Of a DNA stretch of 64,000 bases, positions 8,199 to 19,300 are shown piece after piece. The stretch is taken from NCBI GenBank assembly GCA_029721435.1, contig CM056574.1:6891501-6955500 (forward strand), given 5' to 3'. This DNA comes from Gymnothorax reevesii. Its lineage: Eukaryota; Chordata; Actinopteri; Anguilliformes; Muraenidae. The position numbers and the translations under genes were made by a program. Positions within the stretch are counted from its first letter, which is position 1; every line of letters starts with the position of its first letter. The notes under the pieces were generated by a model. It was not told where the DNA came from, ran no database searches, and saw nothing but the letters and a program-made list of their open reading frames with translations.

Positions 8199-11035
8199 TG
8201 CTATGGTTAAGAAGGCTCAAGTAGAAGATGATGTGGTGCCGTCCAGCACATTGAATTGTTATGACTCAGGTGGTTCGCCTCATGACTCTGTTCAGCCTAA
8301 TATGGTTTCTCCGTTTGAGGACTTATCAGACACTTTTATCAGTTCTCTGTTCAGCCAGCCAGGTGGGTCTGGTGATTTGTCTCTGTCCAGAAAGCGGTTG
8401 ATGCAGGAGCACACTAATGATCCTGAAATTTGTGTACTAAAGAGGAGAACCCTTCCTGATAAAGAAATAGATGCAGTTCCAGTTGGGTATTATCTCAAGG
8501 ATGGTGTGTTGATGCGGAAGTGGCGCCCTCCTGATATCCCTGCCAATGCAGATTGGGCAGTGGTCAAGCAAATTGTTGTTCCGAAGGTCTACAGGAATGA
8601 GATCTTAACAATGGCTCATAGTTTACCTTTAGGAGGTCATCTTGGTGTTAACAAGACTGTTGATAAGATTATGAAACACTTCTTCTGGCCTGGACTTCGG
8701 AAAGATGTTTCCAGCTTTTGCAAAACCTGTCACACTTGTCAGGTAGTTGGAAAACACCAGTTAGACCCACCTGTAGCTCCATTGCAGCCTATCCCAGCAT
8801 TTGGGGAGCCCTTCCCTAAGGTCATCGTTGATTGTGTTGGTCCATTACCCAAGACTAGATCTGGAAATCAGTGCTTGTTGACAATCATGCGTGCATCTAC
8901 CAGATTCCCTGAAGTCATACCTGTACGCAACATCAATGCAAATGCAATCTCAAATGCTTTGATAAAGTTCTTCAAGTTGTTTGGCCTTCCCAGGGAAATT
9001 CAGTCAGACTAAGGTAGCCATTTCACTTCCGGATTGTTTCAGCAGGTTGTGTATGAACTAGGTGTGAAGCAGATTCTTTCTAGTGCCTATCATCCAGAGA
9101 GTCAGGGTGCCTTAGAGCAGTTTCATTCCACTCTCAAAACAATGATGAGGACTTATTGTTATGACCATGAGAAAGACTGGGATGAGGGTGTTCATTTGCT
9201 ATTGTTTGCAGCTCGAGAAGCAGTGCAGGAGTTTACTGGATTCAGTCCGTTTGAGCAAGTGTTTCGCCATGAAGAGAGAGGACCTTTGCTATTGTTGAGT
9301 GAACAATGGCAAGAGAAAGTCTAACAGACTGATATGCAGCTCTATGTTAGCAAGTTGAAGGATAGACTGCGTGCAGCTTGTGACCTAGCCAAAGAAAACT
9401 TGAAATCAAGTCAGGGAAAAATGAAAACTTGGTATGGTCATAAGGCTAGAAGCCGTGAGTTTCAACCAGGAGAAAAGGTCCTTGTGTGGTCCTTGCAACT
9501 ATTTGTTGCAGTCCAATCCATTGCAGGCTAGATTTCATGGTCCTTATGAAATTCTGACAAAACTCAATGATCTCAATCACATTGTGAAGACTCCAGATAG
9601 GAGAAAGCCAACACAGTTGTGTCACATTAACGTGATGAAGCCTTATCATGATAGAAATGCTAGGGTTGCAGCAGTCACTTCAGATCCTCCTATGGCCAAG
9701 ACTTGTGAAGATGAGGGAGAGTTTCAAGACGATGAACGAAGAATTAAAGCTGATTTTTTTTTCATGTAAATTGTCAAATTCTGAAGCTTTGCAAAATCTT
9801 GATGTAAAACTCCAGCACTTAGAACCGTCGCAGAATGATCAGTTTGAGAGGTTGATCAAGAAATATAAAGATCTATTTCCTGATGTTCCAAAGAGAGTTT
9901 CTATAGCTTCTCACGATGAAGATGTCGTTGATGCCAAACCAATAAAACAGCATCCGTATCGGATGAATCCTGAAAAAAGCAAGATTGCTGTGAAAAAGGT
10001 TGAGTACATGTAAGAATATGATATTATCAGACCCTCTAACTCAGATTGGAGTTCACCCTGTGTGCTAGTTCCAAAACTTGATGGAAGTACTAGATTCTGT
10101 GCAGATTATCGTAAAGTCAATGCTGTAACTAGAACTGATGTGTTTCCAATACGTAGGATTGATGATTGTATCAATAGAGTAGGGCAAGCAAAGTTTCTGA
10201 CTAAGATTGATTTACTGAAGGGTTATTGGTGTGTGCCTTTAACTGAGAGGGCCAAGAGCATCTCTGCTTTTGCCACACCATCTGCGTTATACCAGTATGA
10301 AGTCCTACCCATTGGCATGAAAAATGCCCCAGCCACGTTCCAAAGGATAATACAGTCTACAGTCGCCGGATTGCCACACACGGGTGCATACATCGACGAC
10401 CTGATCACCTGGAGTGACTCCTGGGAAAAACATCTGAAAGAAGTAGAGACGTTGTTCCAGCGCTTGACCCAAGCTAACCTGACTGTTAACCTGAACAAGA
10501 GTGACTTTGGTTGTGCTACTGTCACCTATCTTGGCTATATCATATTGCTCTCAGTCTCACCAACCAACTGAAGAAAGGTGTAAAGTTCACTTGGGATGAA
10601 GCATGCCAAAGAGCCTTCGATCGCCTGAAGTCCCTGCTGTGTCAATTCCCCGTGCTCAAATCTCCTGACTTCAACAAACCGTTCTCCATCGCGGTCGATG
10701 CTAGCGACCAAGCTTGTGGATCTTTGCTCCTACAGAGAAGTGACTCTGATGACATTGAGCATCCCGTTACATACTTCTCCAGGAAGTTCAATCGCCACCG
10801 AAAGAAGGATTCCGCAATTGAGAAGGAGCTGTTGGCTCTGGTTATATCCTTCCAATACTTTGAGGTTTATGTTTGTCCAGGGCAAAAGCCAATGATTGTA
10901 TATACTGACCTCAATCCATTAATGTTTTTGAGTAAGATGAAAAACAAGAATCAGAGATTGTTGAATTGGAGTTTGATTTCACAGGAGTTTAGGGTACTGA
11001 CAATGTAATTGCTGATTGCTTATCCCGTGTTTGAA
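8199..11035 (+). pseudogene. Integrase-RT-RNase H remnant of copy C
   Basis: Pieces in order: linker and integrase zinc site (about 8200-8780); integrase core to a stop at 9010, where the codon after the second catalytic aspartate is TAA; the rest of integrase with another stop near 9322; RT (about 9770-10560) with stop codons and YIDD intact; then a deletion of roughly 150 bases where copy A continues into the RT thumb; then RNase H. Near 10990 a further 24 bases are missing. The protein cannot be made. Gene order is IN before RT, as in A and B. Confidence 0.85.
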
Positions 11036-11170
11036 TATGTGTATATATCAAGTGTTTATTAACATCTTGTATTATATGTATATATAAACAAGTGTCTACT
11101 TAACCATTTTTGTATTGAAAAGAAAAATTTTGCCTTTATGAGTCAAAATTTTTCCCTTTTGGTTTGGAGG

Positions 11171-11610
11171 TGTTATGTGAAAAACAGCCACTAGAGATTC
11201 TTTTTGTTAAACCCAGTCTGCAGCTAGGTTTTGGGCATGTCCTGGGCATGCCTGAGAGGGGAAGTCCCAGAGAATTGAAAAAAGTCTGGAAGGTGGGAGG
11301 GGGCTGCAAAAGATTATATAAGCAGAAAAATTGAGAGAGTAAAGTAGTAGGAGAAATTGCAAGGAGAAGGATACAATTGACCAGACCTGTCACTCTTTTC
11401 AAGACCTGTGAAGTTTTTTGGGGGGATTTTTGCCTGTGTTGGAGCATTTTCCTGTCCCAGGACATTACCAAGCAAACTCATCTCAAAGGTCTGTAAATAT
11501 TTTTTTTCTTGTATATGTCAATCTTGGTCCGTAGTATAAATTGTAGGTTAGTTGTCAGTCGTGTTTAATTAAATCTATTTAAGTTTTCAGATTTTGTCTG
11601 TCATCCCTTT
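11171..11610 (+). repeat. Copy C 3' LTR (incomplete)
   Basis: It begins tgttatgtgaaaaacagcc after the conserved hairpin and purine stretch. It has the TATA-like block (attatataagc) and resembles the 5' LTR at 793. Similarity stops near 11610, just before LINE sequence. Confidence 0.75.
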
Positions 11611-11614
11611 TGTC

Positions 11615-13525
11615 TGTCATGCATTGGGCGCATGCGCACGCAGCGACCGGCAGCGAGTGAGTGAGAGCTTTGCGTCCTGTATTTGTGCTTTTATGTGCTT
11701 TTATGTGTTCTTACGTTTTATTTTTCCGGGTCGAGTGACGGTTTTAAAGTGCTCTAAGTTCCACTAACGGAGTGATAACGCCATGGATACCTTTCATTTC
11801 CTCGTGTTTGAACTTTTATCATGCTGGCTCGCTACCTACGAGGTGAGTGGGGCTGTGGGTCAGCTGAGGATTGTTTACATCCGTGAGGAGTTGATTCAAC
11901 TTAACTTATGACATGGTGGTACAGACCTCACCCCACGGTTGCCGGATTTTATACTGAGAGATTTTAACAGAACAAGGGACAAGAGGCAGAGGAATAGAGG
12001 GAGACGAGGAGGAGTTAAAGTACGCATGAGGAGACAGCAGCTCGGCCGGATTCCTCTGCCCTCTGTCCTCCTGGGAAACGTCCAGTCCTTGAAGAACAAG
12101 TTGGATGAACTTCAGGGAAACGCCAGGTTCCAGAAGGACTTCGGGGACTGCTGCGTGATGGCTTTCACTGAGACGTGGCTGACGGAGCGGGACCAGGACG
12201 CCGACCTATCAATCGACAGCTTTGGAGCTCCCTTTCGTTTGGATCGGGACTCGGAGGTAACGGGGAAAACCCAGGGAGGTGGAGTGTGTTTGTACGTCAA
12301 CAAACGTTACTGTAGCGCTGTGACTGTCAGGGAGCGTATTTGCACAGCAGACGTGGAGCTTCTTTCTGTGTCACTGCGCCCGTTCTACCTCCCCCGTGAG
12401 TTTCCCCAAATTTTTATCACTACATGTTACATTCACCCGAGGGCTCACCCCCCCTCTGCCTGCAGCACCATCGCAGAGGCAGGGCAGAGGCTGCAGTCCC
12501 TCTCCCCCGACACTCCGAACTTTATAATGGGTGATTTTAATCACGTCTCTCTTAAAACAACCCTGAAAAACTTTTACCAGTATGTATCCTGTTCAACCAG
12601 ACGGGATAAAGTATTGGACCTCTGTTATAGGTCACTGAAGGATGCTTATAAATCCCTCCCTCTTCCTCCTTTGGGATCTGCTGACCACAACTGTGTGCAT
12701 CTCCTGCCCACCTATAAGACTGTTTTAAAACAAGAGAAAACAAGGAACAAGGACATTGAGATGTGGTCAGAGGAATCTGTGTTCCCTCTGCAGGAATGTT
12801 TTAAATGTACAGATTGGGACATTTTTATCGAGTCTTGTGGGGATGATCTGGATGCTCAGGCAGATGTCACCAGCTCTTATGCTGCTTTCTGTAAGGACAT
12901 GATTATACCTCGTAAGCGTGTTAAAGTGTACCCCAACAACAAGCCATGGGTCACAAAAAATGTTAAATCCTGTCTGAATAAAAAGAAATTGGCTTTCAAA
13001 AAAGGGGCTGTCTCTGACCTACAGTCAGCCACTAAAGAATTGAAAATTGAAATTTTAAGAGCAAAACAACACTATAAAACTGCTCTTGAAAACGAAATGG
13101 CGGCAAACAATCTTGGTTCTACATGGACATGTATGAATGCCTGCAATGGTTTTCAGAATCCCCAGAGCAGCCGGCAGACCATTTTAGACGGTTTTAACTC
13201 AGAGAGAGATTTTGCAAATGCTCTAAACAGTTTTTACGCTCGTTTTAACTCCTTTGATTTCAGTGAGGACATAGTAGAGCTGAAACAGGAACTGAAGGAC
13301 ACTCAGCACGTTACCATTGAACTGAGCGACGTCAGAAAGGCTTTTAGACCTGTGAAGACGAACAAGAGCCAGGATCCTGACAACATCAGCGGTCATCTTA
13401 TTAGATCCTGTGCTAATGAGCTTAGTCCTGTATTCAGACTATTTTTAATAAGTCCTTGCAGACACAACATGTGCCCTCTCTATGGAAGGATGCTGTTGTG
13501 GCACCTCTCCGTTTAGCTTCAACTG
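11615..13525 (+). mobile_element. LINE (jockey/L2/CR1-type), 5' part only
   Basis: It starts with GC-rich 5' UTR-like sequence (gggcgcatgcgcacgcagcg near 11627) and an ATG at 11782 opening a 42-codon frame. An endonuclease frame to 13516 follows. Only the very start of the reverse transcriptase is present before the sequence changes at about 13525. No 3' UTR or tail follows. Having the 5' end without the 3' end is the reverse of normal LINE truncation, so later deletion or replacement is likely. Confidence 0.75.
11939..13516 (+). pseudogene. LINE endonuclease and start of RT (truncated)
   Basis: A 525-codon frame without an obvious ATG start. Early residues are basic (RGRRGGVKVRMRR). Then come apurinic endonuclease-like blocks: GNVQSLKNKLDEL, FTETWL (catalytic E), GGGVCLYVN, FIMGDFNH (catalytic D, N) and GSADHNCVHL (catalytic D, H). 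The linker KPWVTKN is followed by the first RT blocks (KAFRPVKTNKSQDPDNISG). The upstream frame at 11782-11910 (with YEVSGAVGQLRIVY) belongs to the same ORF in relatives, so a frameshift or stop separates them. The RT palm with its catalytic aspartates is missing. Confidence 0.8.
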
Positions 13526-13839
13526 TAGTGGCTACAATCAGGCAACATTATGATGAAACTGTCACATTGATGCTTACCGAAGTCACACAAGCATACCGAT
13601 GATAATTGCTGCATAAAAGTTAACCAGAAGCATTTTTAATTTGCAGAGCACGCAAACTAACATGCAGTAGCTGATAAGCGGTCATGACTTTGAATGTAAT
13701 CTGTCACACTTTTACAATTAAAGCAGATTATGCGTCTGCGAATGGGTTTACGAGCCCGGCTCTCATAAGAGCCATCAACCTGCATGGGCTCACCAGGAGT
13801 GGAATTTTCAGTGGGTGGAATGGGAGCTGCAGCCAGAAA
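13526..13839. other. Unassigned spacer, no gene seen
   Basis: No coding frame of note and no recognised repeat. It lies between the truncated LINE and a Tc1-like 3' end and may be the inner part of that element. Confidence 0.4.
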
Positions 13840-14014
13840 ATTTGAAATGAGCTCATTTTGTGGATAAAGATGTAAAATGTCTCAGTTTCAACTTTTGAAA
13901 TGTTATTTATATTCTATTGCAAATAAAATTTTGGCTCAAGTGATCTGAAAATCATTGTATTTTTATTTTATTCACGATTTGCACTTCGTCCCAACAATTT
14001 CAGAATTGGGTTGT
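13840..14014 (+). mobile_element. Tc1/mariner-like 3' end remnant
   Basis: The stretch resembles the 3' non-coding end of fish Tc1-like transposons, including 'ttttattcacgatttgcac', 'cgtcccaaca' and a terminal 'gaattgggttgta' near 14014. It resembles the end at 600-661. No transposase remains. Confidence 0.6.
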
Positions 14015-14065
14015 AGATCTTGTACATCATTTTATACACAATTACCTGCCTCTCAGCAGAACATA

Positions 14066-15432
14066 CAGTGCCGTGAAAAAGTATTTGCCCCTTTCCTGAT
14101 TTCATGCTTTTTTGCATATTTTTCACTCTTAAATGTTTCATATCATCAAACAAATTTTAATATAAGACAACGATAACCTGAGTAAATACAAAATGCAGTT
14201 TTTAAATGATGATTCCACTTATTATGGGGAAAAAGCTATCCAAACCAACCTAGCCCCATGTGAAAAAGTATTTCCCCTCCTCCCTTCTAAATCATTAATT
14301 ACCTATGATTACCAACATTTTTTGAGTCCAATTTCATGAGCCAGACCCAGGCCTGATTACTGCCAGACCTGTTGAATCAAGAAATCACTTCAATAGAACC
14401 TGCTGACAAAGTGAAGTTGGCTAAAAGATCTCAAAAAGCAACGCATCATGCCGTGAACTAAAGAAATTCAGGAACAGATGGGAAACAAAGAAATGGACAT
14501 CTGTCAGTCTGGAAAGAGTTGTAAAACCATTTCTAAGGCTTTAGGACTCCAGTGAGAGCCATTATCCACAAAGTGAGAAAACTGGAACAGTTTGCAGTAA
14601 ACCTTCCCAGGAGAGGCCAGCCTACCAAAATTCCTCCAAGAGCGCATCAACTACTCATCAAGGACGTCACAAAAGAACCCAGAACAACATCTGAAGAACT
14701 GCAGGCCTCACTTGCCTCAGTCTTCATGATTCAACATTAAGAAAGAAGACTGGGCAAAACTGGCATCCCTGGGAGAGTTCCAAGGTGAAAACCACTGCTG
14801 ACCAAAAAGAACACAAGGGCTCATCTCTAATTTGCCAAAATGCCATCTTGATGATCCCTAAGACTTTTGGGAAAATATTCTGTGGACTGACGAGACAAAA
14901 GTTTAACAAAAGTCAAACATGGTGATGTTAGTGTGATGGTTTGGGGCTGCTTTGCTGCTTCAGGACCTGCACGACTTGTCATAATTGATGGAACCATGAA
15001 TTCTGCTCTCTTCCGGAAAATCCTGAAGGAGAATGTCCAACCATTCGTTTTTCACCTCAAGCTCAAGCGCACTTGGGTTATGCAGCAGGATAATGATTCG
15101 TAACACACCAACAAGTCCACCTCTGAATGGCTTAAAAAAACAAAATGAAGATTTTGGAGTGGCCTAGTCAAAGTCCGGACTTAAATGTGATTGAGATGCA
15201 GTGGCATGACCTTAAACAGGCCATTCATGCTCAAAAACCCTCCAATGTGGCTGAATTAAAACAATTCCGCAAAGAAGATTGTGCTAAAATTCCTCCACAG
15301 TGATGAGAAAGACTCATTGCCAGTTATCGCAAACGTTTCATTGCAGTTATTAGGAAACATTTAAGTGTGACAAATATGCAAAAAAAAAAAAAAAGAAATC
15401 AGGAAGGGGGCAAATACTTTTTCACGGCACTG
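14066..15432 (+). mobile_element. Tc1/mariner-like transposon with both inverted repeats, inactive
   Basis: 1367 bp flanked by TA (14064-14065 and 15433-15434). The inverted ends begin CAGTGCCGTGAAAAAGTATT (14066) and finish with its complement (about 15405-15432). The plus strand between them carries a decayed transposase. An A-run lies at 15379-15393. Confidence 0.88.
14480..15340 (+). pseudogene. Tc1-like transposase remnant
   Basis: A DNA-binding helix-turn-helix piece is readable at 14552-14740 (VRKLEQFAVNLPRRGQPTKI and KEPRTTSEELQASLASV). Catalytic-domain pieces are readable around 14925-15080 (VMVWGCFAASGPARL and an MQQDND block) and 15160-15190. They are separated by stops and frameshifts. 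The protein is dead. Confidence 0.8.
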
Positions 15433-15434
15433 TA

Positions 15435-15700
15435 TTTGGGATCTTTAAAAACATTGGGATCTCCACCAGAATTAAAAATGGGCCTAAAGTTCCACATGTG
15501 TGGTTATATAGCAGCTACTTTTGAAGAACCCACATGCAGGATTGTAGAGTTGAAGAGTTTAAACAATCCTTACAGGAGGCGTAGCTGTGAACCTCTCACA
15601 GAGCGGATTATAAAAGTATCACCTCTGATGGAACAGAGGGCAGTTTCCTGTCTCTTGGGTCGTACACATCTCACGACATGTATACAAAACAAACACCTTG
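15435..15700. other. Spacer between Tc1-like element and copy B
   Basis: No recognised gene or repeat. This is the target region of copy B. Confidence 0.4.
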
Positions 15701-15704
15701 GTAC
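15701..15704. repeat. Target-site duplication of copy B, left (GTAC)
   Basis: GTAC directly precedes the 5' LTR and is repeated at 21693-21696 directly after the 3' LTR. Confidence 0.85.
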
Positions 15705-16208
15705 TGTAATGTGAATATAGGCCACTAGATGGCAGTATTTACCTTTTTTTTAAAGCTCAGACTGGAGTCATGTTTAGACATGTCCTGGACATGTCTGGGG
15801 CAAGTCTCAGAAAATTAAAAAAAAAGGTCTAAATGTGGGTGGGGTCTGCAAAAGAGTATATAAGGAAAAGAATTGAGACAGTAAAGTAGTAGGAGAAATT
15901 GCAAGAAGAAGGATACGTGTGACCAGACCTGTCATTTCTGTTCAAGACCTGTGACGTTTCTTTTGTGGATTTTTTTGCCTGTTTGTGAGCATTTTCTTCA
16001 TCCAGGACATCACCAAGCCACCCCACCAAAAAGGGACTGTAATTATTTCTGTTTTTTCTTATTTATCAATCTTGGTCTTTAGTTGTAGGTTGTTATTAGT
16101 CTTTGTCTTTGTTAAAAATTAAATGTGTTTTAGTTGTTAAAACTGTGTTTGTCATCCCTTGCTGTTGCTGTTGTGTTATAAATGTAATAACAAATTGGGG
16201 CCATAACA
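15705..16208 (+). repeat. Copy B 5' LTR
   Basis: TGTAATGTGAATATAGG...GGGGCCATAACA, with TATA box tatataagg near 15857. It is closely similar to copy A's LTR. Confidence 0.92.
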
Positions 16209-16211
16209 AAT

Positions 16212-16229
16212 TGGGGGCTCGTCCGGGAT
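16212..16229 (+). promoter_or_regulatory. Copy B primer-binding site for tRNA-Pro
   Basis: TGGGGGCTCGTCCGGGAT, 18 nt, three bases after the 5' LTR. This is the standard tRNA-Pro primer-binding sequence also used by murine leukaemia-type retroviruses. It would prime minus-strand DNA synthesis. Confidence 0.9.
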
Positions 16230-16321
16230 AGACCATTGTGTGAGTAATTTATTGAAAATCTAACATTCCAAATTGTGAAATTGTTTTTGTGAATTTTCCT
16301 AGATATATATTGACAACAGCA

Positions 16322-19300
16322 ATGGATGATTTCTTGGCATCACCAACCGTAGGGGTTTTGAAGTCTTTTAAAAAGACAGAACTGCTAGAAATTTGCAGAC
16401 AGTTGGAGCTGACAGAGGTAAAACCAGCCATGCGAAAAGCAAGACTGGCTAGAGAGATAGTTGAATATTACATTGATGAAAATGTGTTTGCACCAGGAGA
16501 TCTGGAACAGTTTCCAGTGGAAAATCCAAATATAGAAATGGAACTTAAATTAAAAATGCTAGAGATTGAAAGGGAGGAAAAAGAAAAACAAAGGCAGTTT
16601 GAGTTAGAAAAATTAGCAAGAGAAGAAAAACAAAGAGAATTTGAGAGAGAGAAAGAGGAAAGAGCAGAAAGAGAGAGACAAAGACAGAGAGATTTTGAAT
16701 TAGAGAAGTTGGATAGAGAAGAAAGACTCCAAATGGAGCGACTAAAAATTAAAATAGCAATGAAAAATAAATTTTGTGCTAGTCAGGAGGTAAAACTGGT
16801 GCCTCCATTTTCGGAAAAGGATGTTGACAACTATTTCCAATGTTTTGAAAAGGTAGCAAAGAGTTGCCAGTGGCTAAAGGAACACTGGCCTCTGATGTTG
16901 CAAACTGTCCTCAAGGGTAAAGCTCAACAAGCCTATTCGGCTTTGTCTGCAGATGATTCCTCTGATTATGAGGTTGTCAAAAAGGTTATTTTGAGAGCTT
17001 ATGAGTTGGTTCCAGAGGCTTACCGTCAGAAATTCAGAGCTCTGAAGAAATCTGAAAATCAGACTTATGTTGAATTTGCTAATGAAAAGCAGGTTTGCTT
17101 TGAGCGCTGGTGTACTTCTATGGAGGTCAAGGATGATTTCAACTCACTAAAAGAGATGGTGTTAGTTGAAGAATTCAAGAACTGTGTTAAGGATGATGTT
17201 AAGACCTACCTTCATGAGAAGCAAGCACTGAACTTGCAATCAGCTGCCAAATTTGCAGATGAATATGTTCTCACTCATAAGTCCAAATTTCAGTCTAGTA
17301 GTAACAATAAATGGTCCCAATTTCAGAAAAAGGGTTACGGTGATACCCAAGATTCCTCACCCAAAGACAAAGACAAATCTGGTGATGGTGCTCAGAAATC
17401 CAGTAACAGGTCTGATCAAAGTGTGAAAGCTGACAGTGACAAAAGTGGTCTAGTTTGCAGTTATTGCAAGAAATCTGGTCATGTTACAACTAACTGTTGG
17501 TTCCTTAAAGCTAAGAAAGAAAAAGAAAAGGATACCAAACCAAATGCCTTTGTGAAAACAAGGTTAGAAACCCCTGTAGTGAATAACCAATCTGCTAAAT
17601 TGCCTGCTTCTTGTGGGGCTAAAAAGCCTAATACAGCTGACTTTGTGAGGGAGGAATTTCTTCCATTTGTGTCAGAGGGATTTGTGGCTCTGAATGAGCA
17701 TACTACTCCTGTCCCCATATATATCCTAAGGGATACCGGAGCTTCTCAGTCACTTTTGTTGATGGACTCCTTGGAGTTACGTGATGAGGCCGCTTCAGGG
17801 GATTTCATACTTGTACAAGGTATTGAAGGGAGGACTGTATCTGTACCCCTGCGCTCTATATTCTTGAAGTCAGATTTAGTTACAGGACAGGTAAAGGTGG
17901 GACTTATGTCAAGTCTACCGATAAAGGGTGTTTCTCTGTTGCTAGGCAATGACCTGGCTGGGGGCAAAGTAGTTCCCCCTGTACATCTTACTTCACAGCC
18001 GAGCACTGAAGATGGGGATGAGGACCCATCTCTGTATCCTTCTTGCGCAGTGACTCGTGCTATGGCCAAGAAGGCTAAAGAAGAAGATGATGTGGTGCCG
18101 TCCAGTACATTGAATAGTCAGGACTCAGGTGGTTCGCCTCATGACTCTGATTGGCCTACTATGGTTTCTCCGTTTGAGGACTTATCAGACACTTTTATCA
18201 GTTCTCTATTCAGCCAGCCGAATGGGTCTGGTGATTCTGATGTGTCTGGAGACTTGTCTCTGTCCAGAAAGCGGTTGATTGAGGAGCAAACTAATGATCC
18301 TGAAATTGGTGTACTAAAGAGGAGAGCCCTTCCTGAAAAAGAAATAGATGCAGTTCCAGTTGGGTATTATCTCAAGGATGGTGTTGATGCGGAAGTGGCG
18401 CCCTCCTGATATCCCTGCCAATGCAGATTGGGCAGTGGTCAGGCAAATTGTTGTTCCGAAGGTCTATAGGAATGAGATCTTAACAATGGCTCATAGTTTA
18501 CCTTTAGGAGGTCATCTTGGTGTTAACAAGACTGTTGAAAAGATCATGAAACACTTCTTTTGGCCTGGGCTTCGGAAAGACGTTTCCAACTTTTGCAAAA
18601 CCTGTCACACTTGTCAGGTAGTTGGAAAACACCAGTTAGACCCACCTGTAGCTCCATTGCAGCCTATCCCAGCATTTGGGGAGCCATTCTCTAGGGTCAT
18701 TGTTGATTGCATTGGTCCATTACCCAAGACTAGATCTGGAAATCAGTACTTGTTGACAATCATGTGTGCATCTACCAGATTCCCCGAAGCCATACCTCTA
18801 CGTAACATCAAGGCAACTGCAATCTCGAAGGCTTTGATAAAGTTCTTCACGTTGTTTGGTCTTCCCAGGGAAATTCAGTCAGACCAAGGTAGCAATTCCA
18901 CTTCAGGATTGTTTCAGCAGGTTGTGTATGAACTAGGTGCAAAACAGATTCTTTCTAGTGCCTATCATCCAGAAAGTCAGGGTGCCTTAGAGCGGTTTCA
19001 TTCCACTTTCAAGACAATGATGAGGACTTATTGTTATGACCATGAGAAAGACTGGGATGAAGGGGTTCATTTGCTGTTGTTTGCAGCTAGAGAAGCAGTG
19101 CAGGAGTCTACTGGATTCAGTCCATTTGAGCTAGTGTTTGGTCATGAAGTGAGAGGACCTTTGCTATTATTGAGTGAACAATGGCAAGAGGAAGAGCCGC
19201 AAATCAGTCTGTTAGACTATGTTAGCAAGTTCAAGGAAAGATTGCGTGCAGCTTGTGACCTTGCCAAAGAGAGCTTGAAATCAAGTCAGGGAAAAATGAA

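Larger units (their letters stand above)
8195..11610 (+). mobile_element. Old Gmr1-type retrotransposon (copy C), right part
   Basis: It resumes the old element at the CTAA duplicate, in the stretch between protease and integrase, and runs through integrase, RT and RNase H remnants to a diverged 3' LTR (11171 to about 11610). It carries several stops, frameshifts and deletions relative to copies A and B. The LTR loses similarity at 'gtcatccctt', without the expected terminal part. Confidence 0.85.
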
